NCBI GenBank assembly: GCA_947499095.1 | Contig: CANMMR010000003.1 | Location: 62,001-126,000 of the forward strand | Source of the DNA: an uncultured Erythrobacter sp. | GTDB taxonomy: Bacteria; Pseudomonadota; Alphaproteobacteria; Sphingomonadales; Sphingomonadaceae | Reading direction: 5' to 3' | DNA: 64,000 nt | In this document: piece by piece, positions 20,072 to 31,228 of the stretch | Layout: every line of letters starts with the position of its first letter | Position numbering within the stretch: the first letter of the stretch is position 1 | The notes under the pieces: generated by a model | Told to the model about the DNA's origin: nothing | Database searches by the model: none | Seen by the model: only the letters and a program-made list of their open reading frames with translations | Translations under genes and position numbers: made by a program

Positions 20072-22503
20072 GCGGCTCCGACTTCCTCCTCGAACTGCGC
20101 AGCGAAGAGATCCCCGCCCGGATGCAGGCAGGTGCGCGCGCCGAACTTGAAAAGCTGTTCCGCCGCGAAATGGATGCTGCCGGTGTCACCACGGGTGAGA
20201 TCACCGTCTGGTCGACCCCGCGTCGCCTTGCACTGATCGCTCGCGGGCTTCCGGAAGCGACCGAAGCGGTCAGCGAGGAGCTGAAAGGCCCTCCGGTCGG
20301 CGCGCCAGACCAAGCGCTTGAGGGCTTTTGCCGGAAGGCGGGGGTCGAGAAGGGCGATCTCGAAGTCCGCGAGGTGAAGGGCCGCGAGACCTACTTCGCC
20401 GTGAAGAACATTCCAGGCCGCGCGACGAAGGACCAGCTCGCCGAAGCCATTCCGGCCATCATCCGCGATTTCAGCTGGCCCAAGTCGATGCGCTGGGGGG
20501 CTGCCTCGATCAGCACCGAGTCCTTGCGCTGGGTCCGCCCGCTGTCGGGCATCGTCGCGCTGCTGGGTGACGAGGTGGTCGAATGCGAGGTGCATGGTGT
20601 GACATCCGGCTCGGTCACGCTGGGCCACCGCTTCCACCATTCGGGTGACATCACCATCGGCAACGCCGACGACTACGCGATGAAGCTGCGCGCCGGCCAT
20701 GTCATCGTCGACCATGAGGAGCGGCAGGATCTGATCCGCTCGGGCGCGGCCAAGGTGGCGAGTGAAGCCGGCCTCAAGCTGGTCGAGGACGAGGGGCTGG
20801 TGGTCGAGAACGCCGGGCTTACCGAATGGCCCGTTCCGCTGCTCGGCCGGTTCGAGGAGGATTTCCTCGAAGTGCCGCCGGAAACGATCCAGCTCACCGC
20901 GCGCGTGAACCAGAAGTATTTCGTCTGCGAAGATGCGCAGGGCGAACTCGCCAACGCCTTCATCTGCACCGCCAATATCGAGGCGGAAGACGGCGGCGCG
21001 CGGGTGGTGGATGGCAACCGCAAGGTCCTCGCCGCGCGCCTGTCCGACGCGCGCTTCTTCTGGGACGTCGACCGCAAGAAAACGCTCGCCGAGCACGCCA
21101 AGGGGCTGGAGCGCATCACCTTCCACGAAAAGCTGGGCACCGTCGCCGACAAGGTCGAGCGTGTGGCGAAGCTGGCGCGGTGGCTGGTCGAGGAGAATAT
21201 CGTCGTCCCAGCGAAAGCTGGGACCGCTATCGGCCAAGGCGCTACCTCGACAGCGATCCCAGCTTCCGCTGGGATGACGAAACAGGAATTGGCGGACTTG
21301 GCCGAACAGGCCGCGCGTCTCGCCAAGGCCGATCTCGTCACCGAAATGGTCGGCGAGTTTCCCGAATTGCAGGGCCTGATGGGCGGCTATTACGCCCGCG
21401 CCGAGGGGCTGCCCGATGCGGTCGCCGACGCGATCCGCGATCACTACAAGCCGGTCGGGCAGGGCGACGACGTGCCGACTGCGCCTGTGACGGTCGCTGT
21501 GAGCTTGGCGGACAAGTTGGATACAGTGGTCAGCTTTTTCCTTATCGGAGATCGTCCAACCGGATCGAAAGACCCCTTTGCACTGCGTCGCTCTGCTCTT
21601 GGAATTATTTCACAAATTCAAGCAAATGAACTCCGTTTCGAGCTTGCAGGATCGGTACTACAATCTGCCGCAATCCTGCTTGAACAGGCAATGTCGCGAT
21701 TTACTGACCCCCAAGTCGTTGAGGCGGCAAAGTATCTAGATCTGAGCAGTGCACACAGCGGCGGGGACAGGCTTGAATTTGCGAAGAGGGTCTCCCCTGT
21801 GTTTGAGGCTTTCGAACTCGCTAAAGCTCAAGGCGTCGGCAAGACTGCTGGCCAGCCTGAAGCGGAGAGTGCCCAACAGGTTGCTCGGGATGCGGCTGAG
21901 ATTATTGTCTTTTTCATTGAACGCTTGATCGTCCAACAGCGCGGACACGGGATTTCAAGTGACTTGGTCGACGCAGTTTTTGATTTGGCTGATGACACCG
22001 ATCTCGTCCGCCTGCTCGCCCGGGTGAAAGCGCTCCAGTCCTTCATGGAAACCGAAGACGGCGCCAACCTGCTCGCGGGTTACAAGCGCGCGGCCAATAT
22101 CCTCAAGAAGGAAGACTGGCACGGCGCGGAGGGCGAGATCGCGAAGACCGGTGAGGAAGACCCGCTGGCGCTGGTTGACGATCCCGACATGAAGGCGGTG
22201 ATCGACGCAAAAATGTCCGAGCGCCACGCGAAGGAGCTTTCCTACACGCCCGAACTGGCCGAAAAGGCGCTGATGGATGCGCTCGATACTTCGGAACCGG
22301 CCGCTTCGCAGGCCATTGCAGCGGAGGACTTCGGCGCGGCGATGGCGGCGCTTGCCAGTTTGCGCGGTCCGATCGACCGTTTCTTCGAAGAAGTGACGGT
22401 AAATGCGGATGAAGAAAACAAGCGGGCACACCGGCTCGACCTGCTTGCACGCTTCCGTGCTGCAGTGCACAAAGTTGCCGACTTCAGCCGGATCGAGGGC
22501 TAA
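20068..22503 (+). CDS. glyS: Glycyl-tRNA synthetase beta subunit, with extra internal segments
   Basis: Beta subunit of GlyRS, which binds tRNA and carries a C-terminal anticodon-binding domain. The ATG at 20068 ([19 protein letters not shown]) gives 811 residues, against roughly 690-700 usual for the family. Two segments explain the excess. A REP-like inverted repeat at 21201-21279 is translated in frame as about 27 residues near position 380. A segment coded by 21540-22005 has lower G+C and unusual codons, and adds residues after [15 protein letters not shown]. The flanking conserved blocks ([26 protein letters not shown]) are intact, so the gene is judged functional. Confidence 0.93.
21201..21279. 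repeat. REP/BIME-like palindromic element inside glyS
   Basis: Two hairpin units, 21205-21224 (GTCCCAGC-GAAA-GCTGGGAC) and 21256-21275 (ATCCCAGC-TTCC-GCTGGGAT), lie in inverted orientation 29 bases apart. The 25-base arms 21201-21225 and 21255-21279 are about 84% complementary. CCCAGC...GCTGGG hairpins preceded by GTCAT resemble REP sequences common between genes in many proteobacteria. Here the element lies in a coding sequence without a stop codon or frameshift. Confidence 0.8.
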
Positions 22504-22622
22504 CCGGAAGGTGTCACCTCCAGATCTCGATCGGTCGGATATTTACTCGATTACAAGGACATGGCCATCCACCGCTGTTTTGCAAAACGCGCCGGTCGGT
22601 GGTCGATGCACAGGATGACGAT

Positions 22623-25282
<2,660 letters not shown>

Positions 25283-25286
<4 letters not shown>

Positions 25287-26041
25287 TCCTTCCAAGCGGT
25301 TAGCGTCAGAATCTCGAAGGTTTCGACGACGCGGCCCTTGGCATTGGCGGAGCGCAGGAACGCTTCCCGCGCTCGCTCCAGTGCCGCCTTGCCGAGCGGC
25401 GGTGCCGGACTGACAAGCGAATTGCCGAGGCCTTGGTCGCGCAGGTCGGAGACCAGCCGGTCGAGGCTGCCATAGGACACGCTCAGCGAGCGTCCATCGA
25501 CCACCTGGCGCCGGAACAGCGCGCGCTGGAGCAGGGCGGAGGCCGCGGCATTGTCGATCAGCGGGTGCATCCGCGCCGCCGGCCGGTCCGGCTCGCTGGC
25601 GATCATGGCGGTCCGCAGATTGGCGAGGCTTCCGGCCCCGACAACACTGGCGATCAGGATGCCGCCGTCACCCAGCGCGCTGCGAAGGTGGAGGAGGGCA
25701 CCCGGCAGATCGTTCACCCGATCGAGCGAAGCAAGCGAAACGATGAGGTCGAATGGGCTACCCGGCAGGGGCTGCTCCTCGTCCAGCGTGGCGACATCGG
25801 CCTCCTCGACCTCGACGCCGAGCCCGCGCAGCGACAGCGCGAGCGTACCGGTCCAGTCGCCAGTCACGAGGGCGCGCACAGGCGACAAGCGCATGAACTC
25901 GAGCCGCTCGAGCACATCCTCGACCATATCCTGCAGGATGTAGCGCGCGGCATCGCGCTGCGACTGGCGGACCCGTGCTCGGCGCAATCCGGCGATGCGA
26001 CGGCGGCGCGAAAAGATGCGGGGCGGGGGCGTGCTGGCCAT
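25283..26041 (-). CDS. SAM-dependent methyltransferase (BioC/NDUFAF5-like)
   Basis: The 252-residue protein has a Rossmann methyltransferase core: VRALVTGDWTGTLALSLRGL (degenerate motif I), an acidic VEEADVATLDEEQPLP, and FDLIVSLASLDRVNDLPGAL. The arrangement IFSRRRRIAGLRRAR then RYILQDMVEDVLERL at the N-terminus is typical of alphaproteobacterial BioC/NDUFAF5 relatives encoded opposite comF. The start at 26041 keeps this N-terminus; earlier starts run into the divergent comF region. The substrate is not known. It overlaps the ppdK stop by four bases, convergently. Confidence 0.85.
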
Positions 26042-26095
26042 GCCGCGTGCCCTGCCGTGCTTGCGGGAGGCGCGCAAGACGGGCATCAGGTTTCG

Positions 26096-26869
26096 ATGTC
26101 GACAAGACGCTTCCTCTCCGAAAGCCTCGCTCCGGTGGTGGACTTCATCTACCCGCCCAGATGTCCGGCATGCGGCGACAGCGTGGGAGAACAGGGCGGC
26201 TTGTGCCACGCCTGCTGGGACGAGCTGGTCATCCCCTCAGAGCCCAATTGCCGCCTTTGCCAACGCCCGTTCGGCGAGAACGGGCCGGATCGTGGGGCCG
26301 TCTGCGCGCCGTGTCTCGCCGATCCCCCGATTCACGACGGTATCGCGGCCGGGACGCTCTACGGTGAGACGGCGAGAAAACTGATTCTGGCGCTGAAGCA
26401 TGGGCGCCGGATCGCACTTGCGCCAATGCTTGCTCGCCTGATTGCTGCCCGCATTCCTGAGACCGGGGCGGGAGAGAAGCAAATCATCGTACCGGTGCCG
26501 CTTCATCGCCAGCGCTTGTGGCAGAGAGGATACAACCAGGCAGCACTGCTGGGTCGTGAGTTGGAGAAGCTCGGTCACGGCAAGCTGGTAGTCGATGCGC
26601 TGATGCGGACGATACCTACGCCCTCGCTCGGCGGGTTGGGGGCGAAGGCGCGAAAGAAGGTCCTTTCCGGAGCGATCGCGATCAACCCGAAGGCAAAGGC
26701 GGACCTCGATGGAGCAGGCGTCCTGCTGGTGGACGATGTTCTGACGAGCGGCGCGACTTCCTCGGCGTGCGTCAGGGTCATCAAGGGTGCCGGCGCCAAG
26801 ACCGTTCGGATCGCGTGTTTCGCGCGGGTTCTGGAAGAAGCGAAAGATCTGTCGCGGCGCGCCGCCTAA
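26096..26869 (+). CDS. comF: ComF family phosphoribosyltransferase-like protein
   Basis: The 257-residue protein combines an N-terminal zinc-ribbon with a PRTase domain. Zinc Cys pairs are CPAC, CHAC, CRLC and CAPC between residues 22 and 85. The PRPP-binding motif VLLVDDVLTSGATSSACV lies near residue 210. ComF proteins support DNA uptake in competent bacteria; the enzymatic role is unsettled. The start at 26096 is chosen because everything upstream in frame lies antisense to the methyltransferase. A strong hairpin follows the stop by six bases. Confidence 0.9.
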   Translation: MSTRRFLSESLAPVVDFIYPPRCPACGDSVGEQGGLCHACWDELVIPSEPNCRLCQRPFGENGPDRGAVCAPCLADPPIHDGIAAGTLYGETARKLILALKHGRRIALAPMLARLIAARIPETGAGEKQIIVPVPLHRQRLWQRGYNQAALLGRELEKLGHGKLVVDALMRTIPTPSLGGLGAKARKKVLSGAIAINPKAKADLDGAGVLLVDDVLTSGATSSACVRVIKGAGAKTVRIACFARVLEEAKDLSRRAA

Positions 26870-26875
26870 ACGAAA

Positions 26876-26901
26876 CGCCCGGGTCCTTGCGAACCCGGGC
26901 G
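26876..26901 (+). terminator. Hairpin downstream of comF
   Basis: A perfect 9-base-pair stem CGCCCGGGT / ACCCGGGCG with an 8-base loop begins six bases after the comF stop. It lacks a clear T run, so termination may be partial. Confidence 0.7.
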
Positions 26902-27219
26902 CCACGTGACGAATAATACCGGACCGGTCTCTCGACGGCGGTGCTGCCCCCCAGCAGGCACCTCGGTCCATCCCTCATCGTTGTCGGATGCGCCGCGAAA
27001 ACCCTCAACGCGGCAGCGGATCCGAAACCCCCATGAACCTGGCACTCTAGCGGCACCGATGCTCCGGTTTGGCGGATCGTCGCGATCCACGAGAGGAATG
27101 TTCACCATGCAGGCCATCGATGGAACAGGCATTTTGAAAGCTGCTCGATTTTGAAATGGATTTGTGGTTATCGTGCAACAAGCCCGTCGCACTTTTACAA
27201 GCCCGAAAGGTCCAGCCGC
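26902..27219. other. 318-base gap between comF and hisI
   Basis: No convincing gene is seen. An 82-codon frame on the plus strand (26906-27154) has no ribosome site and no recognisable features. A 15-codon frame starts at the ATG 27108 after a good purine-rich site (GAGAGGAA) and encodes [15 protein letters not shown]; it could be a leader peptide but has no His codons and no visible attenuator. The hisI promoter must lie in this gap. Confidence 0.4.
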
Positions 27220-27591
27220 GTGTCCGACAGCGATCAGCGTGAAACCAGTCGCACCCTCAATCCAAAATACGACGATCGCGGTCTGCTGAGTGCCGTGGTG
27301 GTGGATTCGTCGACCAAGGATGTCCTCATGATCGCCTTCATGAATGCCGAAGCCCTCGAGGCAACGCTCGAGAGTGGCGAGGCGCATTTTTATTCACGAT
27401 CCCGCGACACACTCTGGAAGAAGGGCGAGACCTCCGGGAATATTCTGAAGATCGATGAAATCCAGGTGGATTGCGACCAGGATGCCTTTGTCCTTCACTG
27501 CAGCCCCGCCGGGCCCACGTGCCACACGGCCGCTCGCAGTTGCTTCTACAGGGTGGTGGAAGGTCGAACTCTCCAACCCGTCAAGACTTGA
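27220..27591 (+). CDS. hisI: Phosphoribosyl-AMP cyclohydrolase
   Basis: Third step of histidine synthesis, opening the adenine ring of phosphoribosyl-AMP. I choose the GTG at 27220, nine bases after AAAGG, giving 123 residues; an ATG 23 codons upstream adds poorly conserved sequence. Conserved HisI blocks are present: [39 protein letters not shown] and the metal-binding [11 protein letters not shown] plus [10 protein letters not shown]. Other his genes are absent, as is common when hisI is detached. The stop overlaps the MerR operator. Confidence 0.94.
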   Translation: MSDSDQRETSRTLNPKYDDRGLLSAVVVDSSTKDVLMIAFMNAEALEATLESGEAHFYSRSRDTLWKKGETSGNILKIDEIQVDCDQDAFVLHCSPAGPTCHTAARSCFYRVVEGRTLQPVKT

Positions 27592-27606
27592 CGCTTACGT
27601 AAACGT
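27591..27606. promoter_or_regulatory. MerR/LiuR-type operator upstream of the MerR gene
   Basis: The 16-base site ACGCTTAC-GTAAACGT is an inverted repeat with 14 of 16 symmetric positions, 17 bases before the MerR start. Sites built on TTACGTAAACG are known for the LiuR-like MerR regulators that control acyl-CoA degradation genes in proteobacteria. The gene order MerR then acyl-CoA dehydrogenase fits autoregulated control of the operon. Confidence 0.65.
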
Positions 27607-27623
27607 TGGGTAGGGAAATCGGC

Positions 27624-28082
27624 ATGAACCAGCCGCTTCCCAAAGATGCTCCGCGCAGCGAGGGTGACCGTCGTCACGCCGGCGCGCACCTAGAACGCCC
27701 GGATGCCTTCGACCGTGAGCAGTTCTCGATTTCTGACCTGACCAGCGAATTCGGCTGTACTGCCCGCGCCCTGCGCTTTTACGAGGACGAGGGCCTGATC
27801 GCGCCGTCACGCGTCGGTCTGACCCGCATCTATTCGAAGCGCGACCGCGCACGGCTCGCCTGGATCATGCGGGCGAAGAACGTCGGCTTCTCCCTCACCG
27901 AAATTCGCGAGATGATCGATCTGTACGATCTCGGCGACGGGCGGGTCGAACAGCGCCGAGTCACGGTAGAAAAGTGCAAGGCACACGTCGCCAAGCTCAA
28001 GGAGCAGCGCGACGACATCGACAGCTCGATCAACGAACTGACCGATTTCATCGACCAGATCGAGACACTCGACCTCGACTGA
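27624..28082 (+). CDS. MerR-family transcriptional regulator (LiuR-like)
   Basis: The start at 27624 follows TAGGGAAAT and gives 152 residues. The winged HTH runs about 34-100 (FSISDLTSEFGCTARALRFY, then RIYSKRDRARLAWIMRAKNV), followed by a dimerisation coiled coil about 115-148. An N-terminal extension of some 30 polar residues is unlike metal-type MerR proteins, and no metal-binding Cys cluster is present. It most likely senses an acyl-CoA or related metabolite and controls the adjacent acyl-CoA dehydrogenase gene 45 bases downstream. LiuR identity is inferred from context and operator. Confidence 0.88.
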   Translation: MNQPLPKDAPRSEGDRRHAGAHLERPDAFDREQFSISDLTSEFGCTARALRFYEDEGLIAPSRVGLTRIYSKRDRARLAWIMRAKNVGFSLTEIREMIDLYDLGDGRVEQRRVTVEKCKAHVAKLKEQRDDIDSSINELTDFIDQIETLDLD

Positions 28083-28127
28083 TTTCAGCTTCGATTACTC
28101 AGTTACATTCCAAGCAAGGACACGCAG

Positions 28128-29933
28128 ATGCCCATTTATTCCGCCCCGACCCGCGACACGCGCTTCATCGTGAACGAAGTCCTCGACCTCGGCAGCTATG
28201 GCAATCTGCCCGGTTTCGAGATGGCGAGCGCAGACGTGACCGATGCTGTAATCAACGAAGGCGGGAAATTCTGTGCCGAAGTGCTCGCACCGCTCAACCA
28301 GTCGGGCGACCAGGAAGGCTGCACTCGGAACGAGGACGGCTCCGTCACAACGCCCAAGGGCTTCAAGGAAGCTTTCGACCAGTTCCGCGAGGCGGGCTGG
28401 GGCACGCTGGCGCATCCGGAAGAGTTCGGCGGGCAGGGGATGCCCCACGTACTCGGCTTTGTGATGGAAGAATTCATCTCGAGCGCGAACCAGGCTTTCG
28501 GCATGTATCCCGGCCTCACCAATGGCGCGATCTCGGCCTTGATTGCCAAGGGCTCGCAGGAACAGAAGGAAAAGTACCTGCCGAAGATGGTGTCCGGCGA
28601 ATGGACCGGCACCATGAACCTGACCGAGCCGCATTGCGGCACCGACCTCGGCATGATCCGCACCAAGGCGGAGCCGCAGGCCGACGGCAGCTATGCCATC
28701 ACCGGAACCAAGATCTTCATCTCGGCCGGCGAGCACGATATGAGCGACAACATCATTCACCTTGTCCTCGCCAAGCTTCCCGGCGCTCCGGACAGCACCA
28801 AGGGCATCTCGCTGTTCGTCGTGCCCAAGTTCATCGTCAACGAAGACGGTACGTCGGGCGAGCGTAATGGCGTGATGTGCGGTTCGATCGAGCACAAGAT
28901 GGGCATTCACGCCAACTCCACCTGCGTGCTGAACTATGATGGAGCCAAGGGCTGGCTCGTCGGCGAAGAGAACAAGGGCCTCGCCGCCATGTTTATCATG
29001 ATGAATGCCGCGCGTCTCGGTGTCGGCATCCAGGGCCTGAGCCAGGCCGAGGTGTCCTACCAGAACGCCGTTGCCTACGCGCTCGACCGTCGCCAAGGCC
29101 GCGCGCTGACCGGACCGGCCGATCCGGATGCGCAGGCGGACCCCATCTTCGTCCACCCCGACGTGCGCCGCATGCTGATGGATGCGAAGACCTTTACCGA
29201 AGGCATGCGCATGCTGTGCCTGTGGGGAGCACTCCAAGTCGATCTGACGCATAAGGCGCAGACCAAGGAAGAGCGCGAGGAAGCCGACATGATGATCGGC
29301 CTGCTGACGCCGGTCATCAAGGGTTACGGTACCGACAAGGGCTATGAAGTCGCGACCAACATGCAGCAGGTATTCGGTGGCCACGGCTATATCGAGGAAT
29401 GGGGCATGAGCCAGTTCGTGCGCGATGCCCGCATTGCCCAGATCTATGAAGGCACGAATGGCGTGCAGGCGATGGACCTTTGCGGTCGCAAGCTGGCCCA
29501 GAAGGGCGGCGCGGCGATCCAGGCGTTCTTCAAGGTCGTCGGTGAAGACATCGCCGCGGCCAAGAACGATGAAGCTCTAGCACCGATGGCCGAAGCGCTC
29601 GAGAGGGCGCTCGGCCAGCAGCAGGCTGCGACCATGTGGTTCATGCAGAACGCGATGAAGAATCCGAATCACCTCGGCGCCGGTGCGCATCACTATATGC
29701 ACATCATGGGCATCGTCTCGCTCGGCTGGATGTGGCTGCGCATGGCGAAGACTGCTGCGGCAGCTCTGGCCGGTGGCAGCGACGACAAGGCGTTCTACGA
29801 AGCGAAGCTCGCCAGTGCGCGCTATTACATGGACCGTTTCCTACCCGATGCCGGTGCCCTGCGCCGCAAGCTGGAAAGCGGTTCGGAAAGCATGATGGCG
29901 CTGGGCGAAGAGGCCTTCGCTACCGCTGCCTGA
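28128..29933 (+). CDS. Acyl-CoA dehydrogenase, long form with extra C-terminal domain
   Basis: FAD-dependent dehydrogenase introducing a trans-2 double bond into acyl-CoA thioesters. The 601-residue length and the C-terminal extension after about residue 470 fit the FadE/DmdC-like subgroup with the Acyl-CoA_dh_C domain. Visible core motifs are MNLTEPHCGTDLGMIRTKAE, ITGTKIFISAGEHDM and the late FGGHGYIEEWGMSQFVRDAR with the catalytic-region Glu in YEGTNGVQAMDL. The genuine substrate may be a fatty acyl-CoA or methylmercaptopropionyl-CoA; sequence alone does not decide. A strong terminator follows. Confidence 0.93.
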   Translation: MPIYSAPTRDTRFIVNEVLDLGSYGNLPGFEMASADVTDAVINEGGKFCAEVLAPLNQSGDQEGCTRNEDGSVTTPKGFKEAFDQFREAGWGTLAHPEEFGGQGMPHVLGFVMEEFISSANQAFGMYPGLTNGAISALIAKGSQEQKEKYLPKMVSGEWTGTMNLTEPHCGTDLGMIRTKAEPQADGSYAITGTKIFISAGEHDMSDNIIHLVLAKLPGAPDSTKGISLFVVPKFIVNEDGTSGERNGVMCGSIEHKMGIHANSTCVLNYDGAKGWLVGEENKGLAAMFIMMNAARLGVGIQGLSQAEVSYQNAVAYALDRRQGRALTGPADPDAQADPIFVHPDVRRMLMDAKTFTEGMRMLCLWGALQVDLTHKAQTKEEREEADMMIGLLTPVIKGYGTDKGYEVATNMQQVFGGHGYIEEWGMSQFVRDARIAQIYEGTNGVQAMDLCGRKLAQKGGAAIQAFFKVVGEDIAAAKNDEALAPMAEALERALGQQQAATMWFMQNAMKNPNHLGAGAHHYMHIMGIVSLGWMWLRMAKTAAAALAGGSDDKAFYEAKLASARYYMDRFLPDAGALRRKLESGSESMMALGEEAFATAA

Positions 29934-29952
29934 GGCGTGGACGATCTCTAAG

Positions 29953-29984
29953 AAAAAAGGGGGCGCATTTGCGCTCCCTTTTTT
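29953..29984. terminator. Strong bidirectional terminator
   Basis: A 14-base-pair stem, six A-T pairs then GGG-G-GCGC with one G-U pair, a four-base ATTT loop and six Ts on each strand's exit. It ends the acyl-CoA dehydrogenase mRNA and, from the other side, overlaps the TAA stop (29985-29983) of the PAS gene. Confidence 0.93.
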
Positions 29985-30438
29985 AAGCCGACAGCGGTGC
30001 CTGACGGGCGATGTCCCGCGATGTGCAGAGGATCGAAACGACAGGTCCGGCAGGAGCGATGAGAGGCTTCAGATCGACCAGCCATGCGCGGGACGATCCG
30101 TTGGCCGTCGGACATTCGGCGGTGAAGCGGCTCTCGCGTCCGGCGCGCGCCCTGTTGAAATGCGTGCGGACCTGCTCGCGGCCGTCTTCCGGCCAGAGGT
30201 CCCACCAGAACCTGTTCAGCACCTGATCCGCCGTATCCAATTCCAGAGCCCGCAGGCCGCCACAATTCACATATTCAAGCCGACCTTCGAGCGTCAGCAA
30301 CTTGACGCAATCCTCGCTCTGCTCGAGCAGAGCCAAGGCGAGACTCGCGCCGCTCAGGCCCAGCGAGCAGGTAGCGCTGATTGCGTGAGATTCGGGCGAA
30401 ACCGTTGGTTCGGCATATCGCAAGGTGGCAGTCTGCAC
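29983..30438 (-). CDS. Stand-alone PAS domain protein
   Basis: The 151-residue protein is a single PAS fold at about residues 35-145, recognised by LLEQSEDCVKLLTLEGRLEYVN, FWWDLWPEDGR, then RFTAECPTANG and ILCTSRDIAR. The pattern matches PAS domains found before HWE-type sensor kinases, but no kinase or output domain is attached or adjacent. It may act as a sensor partner in trans. The stop codon lies inside the shared terminator. Confidence 0.8.
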   Translation of the reverse strand: MQTATLRYAEPTVSPESHAISATCSLGLSGASLALALLEQSEDCVKLLTLEGRLEYVNCGGLRALELDTADQVLNRFWWDLWPEDGREQVRTHFNRARAGRESRFTAECPTANGSSRAWLVDLKPLIAPAGPVVSILCTSRDIARQAPLSA

Positions 30439-30526
30439 CGGGTTATTTTCCTATCTTTCGATAGCAGGAAGGTGCCAGATACGACCCTGCCAATTGCCGG
30501 ATCGCCGCTTGCGCAAAATTACTTAG

Positions 30527-31228
30527 CTAGCACTCCAACGTCTCGGCAAAGAAACCCAACATCGCCCGCCAGCTTTGGCGGTCGGCACTGGCGTCGAAGG
30601 CTGGATTGGGCGAGCCGTCGAGGCCAACCTTGGCGGTAAAGCCATGCCCGACATTGGCATAGCTGTGGAAGTGCCAGTCAGCCGCGACCTGATCCATCTC
30701 TTCCCAGAACGCGATGACATGCGAGCGCGGCACCAATTCATCGCGGTCGCCGTGGCAGACAAGCATGCGCGCCCTCGGTCGTACTTCTGCCGGAAGCCGC
30801 GTTTCGAGAAGGCCGTGGAAACTCGCCACGGCGAGCAAATCCTGCCCGTCGCGGGCCATCTCGAGGACGGCCATCCCGCCTAGGCAAAACCCGATCGCCA
30901 GATGCGGTAGGTCCGGTGCCAAATCGCGCAACAGATCGAGCGTCGCTCGCAGCCGCTGGCGCATGGCAGGCGGATCGTTACGAAGTTTCTCGAGGGCCGC
31001 GAAGGCTTCGTCGGGATTCGCGGGCGCGTCGGGCCCGTAAAAATCACCAATAAGAACTTCGTAACCTTCGTCGATCAGCGCCCGGGCCTTGACTTCGACA
31101 CCGGTCGTCGAGTTCATGAAGGTCGGGAACACCGCCACTGCAGCTCGAGCCTGCCCCGCAGGTTTGCCGTGCAGAGCGACGAGCGGCGTACCCCCGTCGC
31201 TATAGTCGATACGCTGGAGATCGCTCAT
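30527..31228 (-). CDS. Dienelactone hydrolase family protein
   Basis: Alpha/beta hydrolase of the dienelactone hydrolase type, 233 residues from the ATG at 31228, which overlaps the cysK stop as ATGA. The catalytic nucleophile is Cys115 in IGFCLGGM, followed by Asp in [10 protein letters not shown] and His in [12 protein letters not shown]-family members hydrolyse cyclic esters or thioesters; genomic context with cysK and an MFS transporter does not define a substrate. A longer in-frame N-terminus upstream is rejected because it lies within cysK. Confidence 0.88.
   Translation of the reverse strand: MSDLQRIDYSDGGTPLVALHGKPAGQARAAVAVFPTFMNSTTGVEVKARALIDEGYEVLIGDFYGPDAPANPDEAFAALEKLRNDPPAMRQRLRATLDLLRDLAPDLPHLAIGFCLGGMAVLEMARDGQDLLAVASFHGLLETRLPAEVRPRARMLVCHGDRDELVPRSHVIAFWEEMDQVAADWHFHSYANVGHGFTAKVGLDGSPNPAFDASADRQSWRAMLGFFAETLEC

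Noticed and set aside
20826-21629. 267-codon frame inside glyS
   Set aside because: It is an alternative frame of glyS, very Arg-rich, and lacks a ribosome site.
26906-27154. 82-codon plus-strand frame in the comF-hisI gap
   Set aside because: No ribosome site, no hydrophobic or conserved pattern, composition like non-coding DNA; only the shorter ORF at 27108 has a plausible ribosome site.
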